Assembly (NCBI GenBank): GCA_964634465.1
Contig: CAZWLY010000010.1
Span: 1-64,000, forward strand
Source of the DNA: CAZWLY01 sp964634465
GTDB taxonomy: Bacteria; Desulfobacterota; Desulfarculia; G963662305
Length of the DNA stretch: 64,000 nt
Reading direction: 5' to 3'
Shown here in pieces: positions 15,443-24,646 of the stretch (positions within the stretch are counted from its first letter, which is position 1; each line of letters opens with the position of its first letter). Both the position numbers and the translations under genes were made by a program. The notes under the pieces are model-generated. The model was not told the DNA's origin. It made no database searches and saw only the letters and a list, made by a program, of their open reading frames with translations.

Positions 15443-16768
15443 ATGGACAAGGCCACGGTCTACTTTATGGACGCCCGGGCGCGGCGCTTCTTGGAATCGA
15501 CGGCGATCAAGGGCCACCAGCTCCTCGAACGCTCCGGCTGGCTGGACAACCTTTCGGCCGGCGATCTGGTCGCGGTCAAAACCCACATGGGCGAGGCCTA
15601 CAACGTCGGCTATCTCAGGCCGGTCATCATCAGGACTCTCGTCGAGGCGATCAAGGCCAGGGGGGCCCGGCCGTTCGTGACCGACACCACGACCATGCCC
15701 TACCACCCCTGGATCAGCCGGACCTTGGCCCTCGACCACCTGGAGACGGCGGCCAGAAACGGCTTCACCCAAGGGAGCATGGGCTGCCCGGTGATCATCG
15801 CCGACGGCTGGCTGGGCACCGACGACGTCATCGTCGATCTGGGCGGCCGGGGGACCCATCTGAGCCGGCAGTTCGTGGCCCGGGCCATCGCCGACGCCGA
15901 CGCCGTCTTGTCCGTCGCCCACTTCAAGGGCCATCCGGCCGGCGGCTACGGAGCGGCGATCAAGAACATCGGCGTCGGCTGCGCCTCGAAGCGGGGCAAG
16001 ATGAACCTCCACGGCGCTCTGGCCGGAGACAAGCCGATCCTCAACCCGAAGCGCTGTCCGGGCCGGGAGTGCGAGTGGTGGCAAACCTGCGAGGCCTGCT
16101 GCCCCGAGGGGGCGATCGTCATCAACGAGACCGGCTACGAGATCGACCAGGAAGCCTGCGTCTACTGCTTCGCCTGCGCCAATCTGTGCGTCAACATGGC
16201 CGGCAAGAACGCCATCGAGCGCTTCGATCACCTGCCGGCCCTGGGCCGCCGGATCGCCGATTCGGCCCTGGCCGTGGCCTCGACCAAGGAGCCGGGCAAG
16301 CTCTTTTTCTTGAACTTCGCCGTGGACGTCACCCCGATCTGCGACTGCTACGGCTGGACCGACACGCCCATCGTCAACGGCCTGGGCGTCCTGGCCTCCT
16401 ACGATCCGGTGGCGGTGGACAAGGCCTGCCTCGATCTGATGACCGCCGCGCCGGGATTGACCAACTCCGAGGCCGAGGATTGCCAGGCCATGGAGCGCGG
16501 CCTGCAGAAGCTCAACGTCATCCGCGACAAGGACACCGAGGTCCAGATCTACGGCGGGAAGGAGAACGGCCTGGGCACCGACCGATACGAGTTGGTCGAG
16601 GTCGAGTTGGATCGCTCCCAGGCGGCGATCGACTACTACTACCCCCAGGTGGCGGCCAGCAAGCTCAAGGCGATGTACGCCCGCCGGCACCCCCTGGCCG
16701 GGCTGGATACGGCCTCCTTCGGCAAACCGACCGCGGGGGTCAAAAACCCCTGCCATCCCAAGAAGTAG
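15443..16768 (+). CDS. DUF362 domain iron-sulfur protein
   Basis: A 441-residue protein. Residues 30-200 match DUF362 (DLVAVKTHMGEAYNVGYLRPVIIRTLVEAIKARGARPFVTDTTT ... SVAHFKGHPAGGYGAAIKNIGVGCASKRGK). A cysteine-rich ferredoxin-like insert follows (CPGRECEWWQTCEACCPEGAI and CVYCFACANLC), enough for one or two 4Fe-4S clusters. The C-terminal part returns to the DUF362 fold (DPVAVDKACLDLM). These proteins are common in anaerobes and probably transfer electrons or act in cofactor metabolism, but no reaction is established. GGAGGAAG precedes the ATG. Confidence 0.85.
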   Translation: MDKATVYFMDARARRFLESTAIKGHQLLERSGWLDNLSAGDLVAVKTHMGEAYNVGYLRPVIIRTLVEAIKARGARPFVTDTTTMPYHPWISRTLALDHLETAARNGFTQGSMGCPVIIADGWLGTDDVIVDLGGRGTHLSRQFVARAIADADAVLSVAHFKGHPAGGYGAAIKNIGVGCASKRGKMNLHGALAGDKPILNPKRCPGRECEWWQTCEACCPEGAIVINETGYEIDQEACVYCFACANLCVNMAGKNAIERFDHLPALGRRIADSALAVASTKEPGKLFFLNFAVDVTPICDCYGWTDTPIVNGLGVLASYDPVAVDKACLDLMTAAPGLTNSEAEDCQAMERGLQKLNVIRDKDTEVQIYGGKENGLGTDRYELVEVELDRSQAAIDYYYPQVAASKLKAMYARRHPLAGLDTASFGKPTAGVKNPCHPKK

Positions 16769-17002
16769 CGGGCCGGAAGCAACTCAGCGGCGAAAAATCG
16801 GGGGGCCGCTTCCTCGGGGGCCGAAGCATCGCCGCCGGCCTCGCTCCGCCAAGGCCGAAAGGGATTTTTGAGGTCGATGGCCAAAGCGCCCCCGGCCGGG
16901 ACAGCCCCGATCAACCTTCTTGTTTTCCGGCCCCCTCCCCCGCGCCGCCCGCCAGCTCGGCTGGACGCTTGCGAGCCGCCTTTTCGAGCCCCGGCGTTCG
17001 GC

Positions 17003-18145
17003 TTACTCCAGGGCCATCATCACGATCTCGGTCAGGTCGAGGACTTTGAGGTCGAGCCCCTGGCGGCGGACGCGGGTCATCATCGTCCGCAAGCACTGCT
17101 GGCAGGCGGTGACCACCGCCTCGGCCCCGGTGGCCAACACCTCGTCGATCTTTCTTTGGGCCACGGCGGCGGCCAGGTCGGGATCGACCATCTCCACGTT
17201 GCCCCCGCCGCCGCAGCAGTTGGCCAGGGCCCGGTTGGCGGCCAGCTCGACGAACTTCAGCCCCGGAATGGCCTCGAGCACCCGGCGGGGCTCGTCGTAG
17301 ACGCCGGAGTTGCGGCCCAGGTCGCAGGGGTCGTGAAAGGTAACGGTCATCTCGACCGGTTTGAGCGCCAGCCGGCCGTCGGCGATCAGCCCGGCCAAGA
17401 GCTGGCTGGCGTGGACGAGATCGATCTCGGCGTCATAGAAGTGTCGCCAGGTGTGAAAGCAGGACGGGCAGGAGAAGACCGCCCGGCTGGCGCCCAGAGC
17501 CTTGACCTTCTCCAGGTTGTGCTCCCGAAGCGCCGCCATCCGCTCGGACATGCCGGCCCCGATGAGGGGAAAGCCGCAGCACCACTCCTCGCCGCCGAGG
17601 ATGGCGAAGTCCAGCCCGGCCCGGTCCATGATCCGGGCCAGACCGGCCGGAATCTTCTGGGCCATAGGAAAATAGGAGGCGACGCAGCCGACGAAGTAGA
17701 CCACCTCGGCCGCCTCCTTTTCAAAGGCGTCCTCGGGCGCGCCGGCGATCAGCTCCCGCCACTCGCCTCTCTCCTCTGGCTCGTCCTCGGAGATGTTGCC
17801 GTACTCGGCGAGCGACTCGGCCAGGCGCTCCAGGACTTGGGGATGGAGTTCGGCTTCGACCAGGCATTCCCGGTCGGCGGTGACGGCGTCCACGGTCTTG
17901 ATCGAGGGGAAACAGGCCTGGGTGCAGGCCCCGCAGCCCAGGCAGGAAAAGACGGCCGCGGCCAGCTCGGAAGTGAGCTCGAGCCGGCCCTCGATGAGAG
18001 CCCGGGTGATGGCGTTTCTGCCCCTGGCGGTGTAGGGCTCGGTCTTCTTGACGGCGTAGGTCGGGCAGTTGGGCAGGCAAAAGCCGCAGCGGGTGCACTT
18101 GGCCACCTCGTCGTAGAGGAGCTTTTTCAGCCGAACCACGTTCAT
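17003..18145 (-). CDS. glcF: Glycolate oxidase iron-sulfur subunit
   Basis: A 380-residue electron-transfer subunit. Two 4Fe-4S motifs are present near the N-terminus, CTRCGFCLPNCP and CLGCGACTQACFP. Two CCG domains follow, visible as FVGCVASYFP...CCGFPL and HDPCDLGRNSGVYDEPRR...NCCGGGGN. It passes electrons from the flavin subunits to the membrane quinone pool. ATG 18145 overlaps the stop of the GlcE-like gene by one base, showing tight coupling. Long upstream in-frame extensions are shadows of that gene. Confidence 0.9.
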   Translation of the reverse strand: MNVVRLKKLLYDEVAKCTRCGFCLPNCPTYAVKKTEPYTARGRNAITRALIEGRLELTSELAAAVFSCLGCGACTQACFPSIKTVDAVTADRECLVEAELHPQVLERLAESLAEYGNISEDEPEERGEWRELIAGAPEDAFEKEAAEVVYFVGCVASYFPMAQKIPAGLARIMDRAGLDFAILGGEEWCCGFPLIGAGMSERMAALREHNLEKVKALGASRAVFSCPSCFHTWRHFYDAEIDLVHASQLLAGLIADGRLALKPVEMTVTFHDPCDLGRNSGVYDEPRRVLEAIPGLKFVELAANRALANCCGGGGNVEMVDPDLAAAVAQRKIDEVLATGAEAVVTACQQCLRTMMTRVRRQGLDLKVLDLTEIVMMALE

Positions 18146-19533
18146 CACAGCCCCCCCACGAAGCGGCCGGGATTGAGGACGCCTTTGGGGTCGAAGCGCC
18201 GCTTGAGTCGCTCCATGAGCGGGAAATCGCTCCTCGGCGCCCCCCAGACGTCCAGGCGGTTCTTGAGGTGCGGCGGGGCGGCCTCGACGACCAGCCCGCC
18301 GCCGGCCTCCACCGCCGCGGCGCGCATGGCCCCGGCGACCCGGACCACGGCCTCTTCGGGAACGGCGTCGAGACGGGCGAAGGCCAGGCCTAGGCCGACC
18401 CGGGCCTGAATGGCGCACCCCAAACCCTCGGCGGCGGCCGCCTCGCTCCAAGCCTGAAGCACCTGGAAATAGGCCGCCAGGGGGTAATAGCCCTTGAGGC
18501 GGACCGGCTCGAAGCCCTGGCTCGGTCGGGGCCAGTCGATCAGGCCGAGGGCCAGACCGGCCGCACAGTCGGCGTCGAGCCGATGGATCCCGGCCGCCCC
18601 ATGGGCGGCGGCCAGCTTGTCCAAGTCATGGAGTTGGCGGGTGATTTCGGCGGGTTCTCCTTCCACCACCACGGCCAGCCGCCAGCCGCCCTCGGGCAGG
18701 TCGCCAAGCCGGCCGCGGTGATCGATCAACTCCAAGATCGAAGGGAGCAGCCTGGAGTCCAGTATCACTCGGGCCATGGCCGCCGCCGGAACCAGGGAGT
18801 CGAAGGCGGCGATGAAGCCCGCCTCGACGGAGGGCAGGGGCAGCAGCCTGAAGGTCGTCTCGGCGATCACCCCCAGCGTGCCCAGGGAGCCGATCAACAG
18901 CTTGGACATGTCGTAGCCGCTGACGTTCTTGACCGTCTTGCCGCCCATACCGATGATCTCCCCCGTCGGCTGGACGTAGCGGAGGCCGAGGAGCAGGTCT
19001 CTCACCCGGCCGAAGCGGTGCCCCCGGGGACCGAACGAGTCGGCGGCGACGATGCCGCCCAGGGTGGCCCTGTCCGCAAAGGGCGGGTCCAAGGGCAGCC
19101 GGACGCCCTTGTAGCTCCGGCTGGAGCAGAGACGATCGGCCCGCTCCTTGAGATCGGAATCGGGTGGAAAGAAGCATCGGTTCTCCCGGCCGGCCAGAAG
19201 GTCCTGGAGATCGCCCAGGACCACCCCGGCCTGGGCGGTTACGGTCAGGTTGTCCGGGTCGAGGTCGAGGACCCGGTTGAGCCGTCTGGTGCTCAGAACC
19301 AGGTCCAACCGCCGGGGTGAATTGCCCAGGTCGATCTTGGTCCCGGAGCCGAAGGGGGCGACGGCCCAGCCCTGGTCGTTGGCCAGTCTGATTATCTCGG
19401 CGAGTTGATCGACGCTGGCGGGAAAGACGCTCGCCTGGGGCGCCCGGCCGTCCACGGCGTGGGCTTCGAGCTCTTCCGGCTCGGTGGCGAGCGCCTCGGG
19501 GCCGACGATATTCTCCAGTAGACCGAGTCTCAT
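18145..19533 (-). CDS. glcE: Glycolate oxidase FAD-binding subunit, GlcE-like
   Basis: A 462-residue flavoprotein of the FAD-linked oxidase family. It has PFGSGTKIDLGN (PP-loop), LGGIVAADSFGPRGHRFGRVRDLLLGLRYV and KNVSGYDMSKLLIGSLGTLGVI in the FAD domain, and ends with FDPKGVLNPGRF. It is longer than the E. coli GlcE subunit because it keeps a fuller C-terminal domain, so a D-lactate dehydrogenase-like role is an alternative. It overlaps glcD by 4 bp and glcF by 1 bp. Confidence 0.85.
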   Translation of the reverse strand: MRLGLLENIVGPEALATEPEELEAHAVDGRAPQASVFPASVDQLAEIIRLANDQGWAVAPFGSGTKIDLGNSPRRLDLVLSTRRLNRVLDLDPDNLTVTAQAGVVLGDLQDLLAGRENRCFFPPDSDLKERADRLCSSRSYKGVRLPLDPPFADRATLGGIVAADSFGPRGHRFGRVRDLLLGLRYVQPTGEIIGMGGKTVKNVSGYDMSKLLIGSLGTLGVIAETTFRLLPLPSVEAGFIAAFDSLVPAAAMARVILDSRLLPSILELIDHRGRLGDLPEGGWRLAVVVEGEPAEITRQLHDLDKLAAAHGAAGIHRLDADCAAGLALGLIDWPRPSQGFEPVRLKGYYPLAAYFQVLQAWSEAAAAEGLGCAIQARVGLGLAFARLDAVPEEAVVRVAGAMRAAAVEAGGGLVVEAAPPHLKNRLDVWGAPRSDFPLMERLKRRFDPKGVLNPGRFVGGL

Positions 19534-20924
19534 CCCGCCTCCTTGTCCACCGGCGGCAACACCTTGCCGGGGTTGACGATCCCGGTCGGGTCGAAGACCT
19601 CCTTCAAGGCCCGCATCGAGGCGATATCCGTCTCGGAGAAGACGAGGGCCATCTCGTCGAGCTTCTCCAGACCGATACCGTGCTCGCCGGAGATGGTCCC
19701 GCCGGCCTCGACGCAGAGCTCGAGTATCTTGGAGGCGGCCCTCATCACCCGGCTCTTCTCCTCCTCGTCGCGGGCGTCGAAGAGGATCAGCGGGTGGAGG
19801 TTGCCGTCGCCGGCGTGGAAGACGTTGCCGATGGCCAGGTCGTACTCGCGCCCCACCTCCAGCACCTGGGCCAGAACCTGGGGTAGCTTGGTCCGGGGCA
19901 CCGTCCCGTCGCAGACCATGTAGTTGGGCCTGAGGCGAGACACCGCCCCGAAAGCCCCCTTCCGGCCGGCCCAGAGCTGGGCCCGCTCGGCCTCGTCGGC
20001 CGCCGCCTTGACCTCCCGGACGTTGTTGGCCCGGCAGATGTTCATCACCCGCTCGGCCAGGTCCTCGAGTCCGTCCTCAAGCCCGTCCAGCTCGATGATC
20101 AACACCGCCTCGGCATCGAGGGGGTAGCCGGCCTGAATCGAGTCCTCGACGGCCCTGATCACCAGCTTGTCCATCATCTCCAGGGTGGCCGGCACGATGC
20201 CGGCGGCGATGATGGCCGAGACGGTGTTGGAGGCGTCCGGGATGGTGTCGAAGACGGCCAGCAACGTCTTGACCGCCTCGGGCTGGGCGATGAGCCTCAG
20301 CCAGATCCTGGTCGCCAGCCCCAGCGTCCCTTCGGCGCCGACGACCACCCCGGTCAGGTCGTAGCCCGGCGCGTCGTGGCCCGGTCCGCCGGTGGTGACA
20401 ATGGTCCCGTCGGCCAGGACCAGTTCCAGGCCGAGGACGTGGTTGGTGGTCACCCCGTATTTCAAGCAGTGGGGGCCGCCGGCGTTCTCACCGACGTTGC
20501 CGCCGATGGTCGAGACCTTCTGGCTGGCCGGATCGGGAGCGTACTGGAGGCCGCGCTTGGCCGCCTCGGTCTGGAGATCGAGGGTGACCACCCCCGGCTC
20601 GACCACCGCCACCCGGTTCTCGACGTCGATCTCGAGAATCCGGTTCATCCGGGAGAAGTGGACTACGATGCCGCCCTCCATCGGCACCGGGCCGCCGCTG
20701 AGCGACGTGGCCGAGCCCCGGCCGACCAGCGGAATGGAGCGCTCGTAGGCCAGGGCGGCGACCCGACTCACCTCCCCGGCGTCGGCCGGCACGACCACCG
20801 CCTGGGGCAAGGCCGTCTCCAGGAAGGCGTCGTAACCGTAGAGGGTCAGCTCGACCGGGGAGCTCAAGACGTGCTCCGGGCCGACGATCTCGGCCAGCTC
20901 GCGGATGAGTTCACGGTGCGCCAT
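19530..20924 (-). CDS. glcD: Glycolate oxidase catalytic subunit
   Basis: A 464-residue FAD-linked oxidase that converts glycolate (or D-lactate) to glyoxylate (or pyruvate). It shows IPLVGRGSATSLSGGPVP, the FAD loop STIGGNVGENAGGPHCLKYGVTTNHVLGLELVLADG, VVGAEGTLGLATRI, the metal/active-site histidines in GNVFHAGDGNLHPLILFD, and ISGEHGIGLEK. It is first of the glcD-glcE-glcF group and follows the aminotransferase gene by 152 bp, which supports glycolate use. Confidence 0.9.
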   Translation of the reverse strand: MAHRELIRELAEIVGPEHVLSSPVELTLYGYDAFLETALPQAVVVPADAGEVSRVAALAYERSIPLVGRGSATSLSGGPVPMEGGIVVHFSRMNRILEIDVENRVAVVEPGVVTLDLQTEAAKRGLQYAPDPASQKVSTIGGNVGENAGGPHCLKYGVTTNHVLGLELVLADGTIVTTGGPGHDAPGYDLTGVVVGAEGTLGLATRIWLRLIAQPEAVKTLLAVFDTIPDASNTVSAIIAAGIVPATLEMMDKLVIRAVEDSIQAGYPLDAEAVLIIELDGLEDGLEDLAERVMNICRANNVREVKAAADEAERAQLWAGRKGAFGAVSRLRPNYMVCDGTVPRTKLPQVLAQVLEVGREYDLAIGNVFHAGDGNLHPLILFDARDEEEKSRVMRAASKILELCVEAGGTISGEHGIGLEKLDEMALVFSETDIASMRALKEVFDPTGIVNPGKVLPPVDKEAG

Positions 20925-21076
20925 CTCGTCTCCCAGCAGGCGATCGAAGCCCGGGGTGGTGTCTCATCGACTGTAACCGGCGGCGACGCGTTGCGAGGGT
21001 CTTGGGGGCGTCTTTCCCGGCCGCCGGCGCTGCCGCCCTTCAGCCCTTCCAGGGCCGTCAGCCGTTCCTCGCCGGG

Positions 21077-22258
21077 CTAGGCCTCGGCCCAGACCGCATT
21101 GGCCGCGGCCACGCCCGAGCCGACCTTGACCCCCTGGTCGGCCAGGACCGCCTCCAGGGCGGAGAGGAACAGGACGACGTTGCGCTGGGTGCAGGAGGAG
21201 CCCATCAGGCCCACCCGCCAGACCTTACCGGCCAGATCGCCCAGGCCGCCGCCGATCTCCAGGCCGAAACGGGAGAGCAGCGCGCCCCTGGTCTTGGCGT
21301 CGTCGGCCCCCTCGGGAATCTTGATCGTGTTGAGCATCGGCAGTCGCTCGGCCTCGGGGACCAGCATCTCAAGGCCCATCGCCTCGATCCCGGCCGCCAG
21401 GGCCCGGTGGTTGAGCCGGTGCCGGGCGAAGCGGTTCTCCAGCCCCTCCTCGGCGATCATTCGAAGCGCCTCTCTCAAGGCGTAGATCATGTTGACCGGC
21501 GCGGTGTGGTGGTACTTGCGCTCGGCTCCCCAATAGGAGCCGACCAGGGACATATCCAGGTACCAACTGACCACCGGGCTCTTGCGGGCGTGCAGCTTGT
21601 CCAAGGCCGCCTGGCTGAAAGTGATCGGGCTCAGGCCCGGCGGGCAGGAGATGCACTTCTGGGTGCCGGAATAGGCGGCGTCGATCGAGTTCTCGTCGGC
21701 CGCCACCGACATGCCGCCCAGAGAGGTGACGCAATCGACCAAAAACAGCGCCCCGACCTCCCGGCCCACGGCCGACAGATCTTTGAGCGGCGATACGGCT
21801 CCGGTCGAGGTCTCGGCGTGAACCACGGCGATGATCCGGGGCGACTTCTCCTTGGCCGCCCGGCGGACCTCCTCCGGATCGACCGCCCGGCCCCAGGGGA
21901 AGTCGAGCCTGACCAGCTCGCCGCCCAGCCGCCCGACGATGTCGGACATCCGGGTTCCGAAGACGCCGTTGACGCAGACCAGAACCCTGTCTCCGGGCTC
22001 GATCAGGTTGACCAGGCAGGTCTCCATGCCGGCCGAGCCGGTGCCGGAGACGGGGATGGTCAGGGCGTTGTCGGTCTGAAAGAGAAAGCGGAGCAATTGC
22101 TGGGTCTCGTCCATGACCTTCAGGAAGTAGGGGTCGAGGTGGCCGATGCACGGCTGGGACATGGCGTTGAGCACCCGGGCGGCCACGTCACTGGGGCCGG
22201 GCCCCATCAGCACTCGGGAACCGGGGTCGAGGTCTCTGAACGTCTGGGGATCGATCAT
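21077..22258 (-). CDS. Alanine/serine-glyoxylate aminotransferase family protein
   Basis: A 393-residue class V PLP aminotransferase. Characteristic segments are LMGPGPSDVAARVLNAMSQPCIGHLDPYF, SGTGSAGMETCLVNLIEPGDRVLV, VHAETSTGAVSPL, LVDCVTSLGG and the PLP-lysine motif SGTQKCISCPPG. It would convert the glyoxylate made by GlcDEF into glycine. The ATG at 22258 is favoured, with GGAGG 7 nt upstream; a TTG at 22264 lies too close to it. It is upstream of glcDEF on the same strand. Confidence 0.9.
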   Translation of the reverse strand: MIDPQTFRDLDPGSRVLMGPGPSDVAARVLNAMSQPCIGHLDPYFLKVMDETQQLLRFLFQTDNALTIPVSGTGSAGMETCLVNLIEPGDRVLVCVNGVFGTRMSDIVGRLGGELVRLDFPWGRAVDPEEVRRAAKEKSPRIIAVVHAETSTGAVSPLKDLSAVGREVGALFLVDCVTSLGGMSVAADENSIDAAYSGTQKCISCPPGLSPITFSQAALDKLHARKSPVVSWYLDMSLVGSYWGAERKYHHTAPVNMIYALREALRMIAEEGLENRFARHRLNHRALAAGIEAMGLEMLVPEAERLPMLNTIKIPEGADDAKTRGALLSRFGLEIGGGLGDLAGKVWRVGLMGSSCTQRNVVLFLSALEAVLADQGVKVGSGVAAANAVWAEA

Positions 22259-22352
22259 ATTCAAGCCTCCGCGTCAGTCTTGGGCCGCCGGCGGCCAGGG
22301 GACGGGCTTGAAAGGACCCGGTCCGATGAACCCGTTTCTCAGCCGGCGTCGA

Positions 22353-22949
22353 TCACTCGATCGTTTCTTTCTTGGCCGGGTCGATCTTTCTGAAGCCTTC
22401 CGGAATCTCGAAGAGAGCCGGATCGACCGGTCCGACCTTTATCTCCTTGAAGACGCTGACCGCCTCGAGCTTGTCCTCGCCGTTGCGGTAGACCGTCTTG
22501 ATCGGGTAGTCGAGCTGCCGGGCCACCCATAGGATCACCTCGCCCCGCCGCTTGTCGCGGAAGGTGTAGAGGTATTTGTCGCAGACGAACCCCTCCACCG
22601 TCTCCTGGCCGAGTCTTTTCTTGTCGGCCGCCTTCTTGAGCTCGTCCGGAAAAGTCTGGCCGACGCCGGGCCCCAGGGCCACCCCGCGCATCTCGACGTA
22701 GGATTTGTCGCCGATGTTGATCACCCAAACCAGTTTCTTGTCCAGCCGGGAGATGGTCACGATCAGGCCCATTCGCAACAGGATGTCGAGCCGGACCTTT
22801 TTCCCGGCCACGAAGATGTTGCCGGTGACCCGGTCTTGGCCCCGGGTCTGGACCATCTTGGCGGTGAACTCGGCCGCCTCGACCGGGCCGGCCAAAGCCG
22901 CCAAGACGACCAGCCCGAACAGGGCCACGGCGCGGCTGAGTTTGGACAT
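22353..22949 (-). CDS. Secreted DUF4412-like protein
   Basis: A 198-residue exported protein with signal peptide (LSRAVALFGLVVLAALAGPVEAAEF). The remainder is a LolA/DUF4412-like beta-rich domain: FTAKMVQTRGQDRVTGNIFVAGKKVRLDI, KLVWVINIGDKSYVEM, FVCDKYLYTF and EVILWVARQLDYPIKT. Proteins of this kind are thought to bind lipid or lipoprotein in the periplasm; no specific function is known. GGGAGGAAGG precedes ATG 22949. It is divergent from larA. Confidence 0.75.
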   Translation of the reverse strand: MSKLSRAVALFGLVVLAALAGPVEAAEFTAKMVQTRGQDRVTGNIFVAGKKVRLDILLRMGLIVTISRLDKKLVWVINIGDKSYVEMRGVALGPGVGQTFPDELKKAADKKRLGQETVEGFVCDKYLYTFRDKRRGEVILWVARQLDYPIKTVYRNGEDKLEAVSVFKEIKVGPVDPALFEIPEGFRKIDPAKKETIE

Positions 22950-23055
22950 CCTTCCTCCCTTGTGGAACCGGAGACGGCCGACGGCGCGGCGGGTTGACGC
23001 CGAATACAATATCAAGACCGGGGCGGTCCGGTCAACGTCGATCGCCGCGGCGGGC

Positions 23056-23085
23056 TTGACAAACCGCCGGTATTGGGCATGTAGT
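23056..23085 (+). promoter_or_regulatory. Promoter of larA
   Basis: -35 TTGACA (23056-23061) and a -10 candidate TGTAGT (23080-23085) with 18-bp spacing. Confidence 0.45.
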
Positions 23086-23157
23086 GTTAACAGTCCCTGG
23101 TCGGCGGCCGGGAGCGCCGCCGCCATCCGGCAAGGCACCGAGGATAGAGGAGGCTCC

Positions 23158-24417
23158 ATGGCGATCGCCCCCATGCTCCACGGCGAACAGACCGTCGATC
23201 TCAACCTCCCGGACCGGGTCCGTATCCTGGAAGCGGCGGCCGTCGCCCCCCTGCCCGACCCGGCCGGAGCGGTGCGCCGGGCCCTGGCCGAGCCGATCGA
23301 CAGCCCGCCGCTGAAGGAGTTGGCCAGGGGCAAAGGCGACGCCTGCGTGGTCATCTCCGACTTCACCCGGCCGGTGCCCAACCGGCTCATCCTGCCGCCG
23401 CTTCTGGCTGAACTGGAAGAGGCCGGCATCCCCAGGGAGAAGATCACCATCCTCATCGCCACCGGCATGCACCGGCCCAACCTGGGCCGGGAGCTCATCG
23501 ACCTGGTCGGCCGGGAGATCGCCGAGAGCTACCGGATCGTCAACCACCACTGCCGCGAGCCGAACGAGGTCCGGAAGGTCGGCGAGATCGACGGCGCGCC
23601 GATCGAGATCAACGTCAACTATCTCGACGCCGAGTTGAAGGTTCTCACCGGCCTGATCGAACCCCACATGTACGCCGGCTACTCCGGCGGGCGCAAGGCG
23701 ATCTTACCCGGCGTGTCCAGCTACACGACGATGAAGTTCATGCACTCCTTCGCCATGATCGACCACCCCAGGGTCAAAAACTGCGTCCTCGACGGCAACC
23801 CCTTCCACCAGGCCGGGCTGAAGGTCGCCGGGCTGGTCGGGGTCGATTTCATCCTGAACGTGGTCATCAACAGGCGGCGGGAGCTGGCCGGGGTCTTCGC
23901 CGGCCACTACGAAACGGCTCACCTGGCCGGCTGCGAGATGGTCCGCCGCCACTCGGTGGTCGAGTTGGCCGAGCCGGTCGATCTGGTCATCACCTCCGGC
24001 GGCGGCTTCCCGCTCGACGCCACCTTCTACCAGGTCAGCAAGGGGCTGACCATCGCCCGGGACATGCTCAAACCCGGCGGAACAATCCTGGCCCTGGCCG
24101 AGTGCCGGGAGGGACTGGGCGGCCCCGAGTTCAGCCAGGTGATGCGCTCCGGCCTGAGCCCCCAGGAGTTCTTCGACCATTACCGCCTCCCGGACAACTT
24201 CGTCATCGACCAGTGGTGCGCCCAGACGATCTACCAGGCCCTGGCTCACGCCGGTCGGGTCTTCGTCTACTCGGCCAATCTGTCGGCCGAGGACCTGTCC
24301 GCCATGGGCATGACCAAGATCGACGACGTCCAAGAGACGGTCGATGAGCTGCTCGATCGGTGCGAGACGGCCGTGGCCGTGCCGGACGGGCCCTACGTGG
24401 TCGGCTTGGTGGCGTAA
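23158..24417 (+). CDS. larA: LarA-family (nickel-pincer) racemase
   Basis: A 419-residue protein of the lactate racemase family, which uses a nickel-pincer nucleotide to interconvert 2-hydroxyacid enantiomers. Visible motifs are VVISDFTRPVPNRL, IATGMHRPN, and EPHMYAGYSGGRKAILPG with H170 and K180 at the same 10-residue spacing as the pincer residues H174 and K184 of Lactobacillus plantarum LarA. HPRVKNCVLDGNPFH follows. The cofactor genes larB, larC and larE are not in the window. LarA homologues with other substrates (malate, gluconate-like acids) exist, so lactate is not certain. A good ribosome site (GAGGAGG) precedes the ATG. Confidence 0.85.
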   Translation: MAIAPMLHGEQTVDLNLPDRVRILEAAAVAPLPDPAGAVRRALAEPIDSPPLKELARGKGDACVVISDFTRPVPNRLILPPLLAELEEAGIPREKITILIATGMHRPNLGRELIDLVGREIAESYRIVNHHCREPNEVRKVGEIDGAPIEINVNYLDAELKVLTGLIEPHMYAGYSGGRKAILPGVSSYTTMKFMHSFAMIDHPRVKNCVLDGNPFHQAGLKVAGLVGVDFILNVVINRRRELAGVFAGHYETAHLAGCEMVRRHSVVELAEPVDLVITSGGGFPLDATFYQVSKGLTIARDMLKPGGTILALAECREGLGGPEFSQVMRSGLSPQEFFDHYRLPDNFVIDQWCAQTIYQALAHAGRVFVYSANLSAEDLSAMGMTKIDDVQETVDELLDRCETAVAVPDGPYVVGLVA

Positions 24418-24646
24418 GACGACCCAGAAGCTGGCCGGCGCCCCAAGGCCGCCGAGATCCTCACTCGGCCGGGCCCGACGGCCCGAGGCCGAGGCCGTGG
24501 CCACCGGCCGCCCCCTGTGCTACAACCCGTCCCAGGGAAGCCTCTCCCCTGCTACCGTCCGCCGTTTCGAATCACGACCGGCGCCCGCCGGCTCGCCCGG
24601 CGAGTCGGGAACCATCGGCGCCGCCACCCTAACCAGTGAGGCTCAA

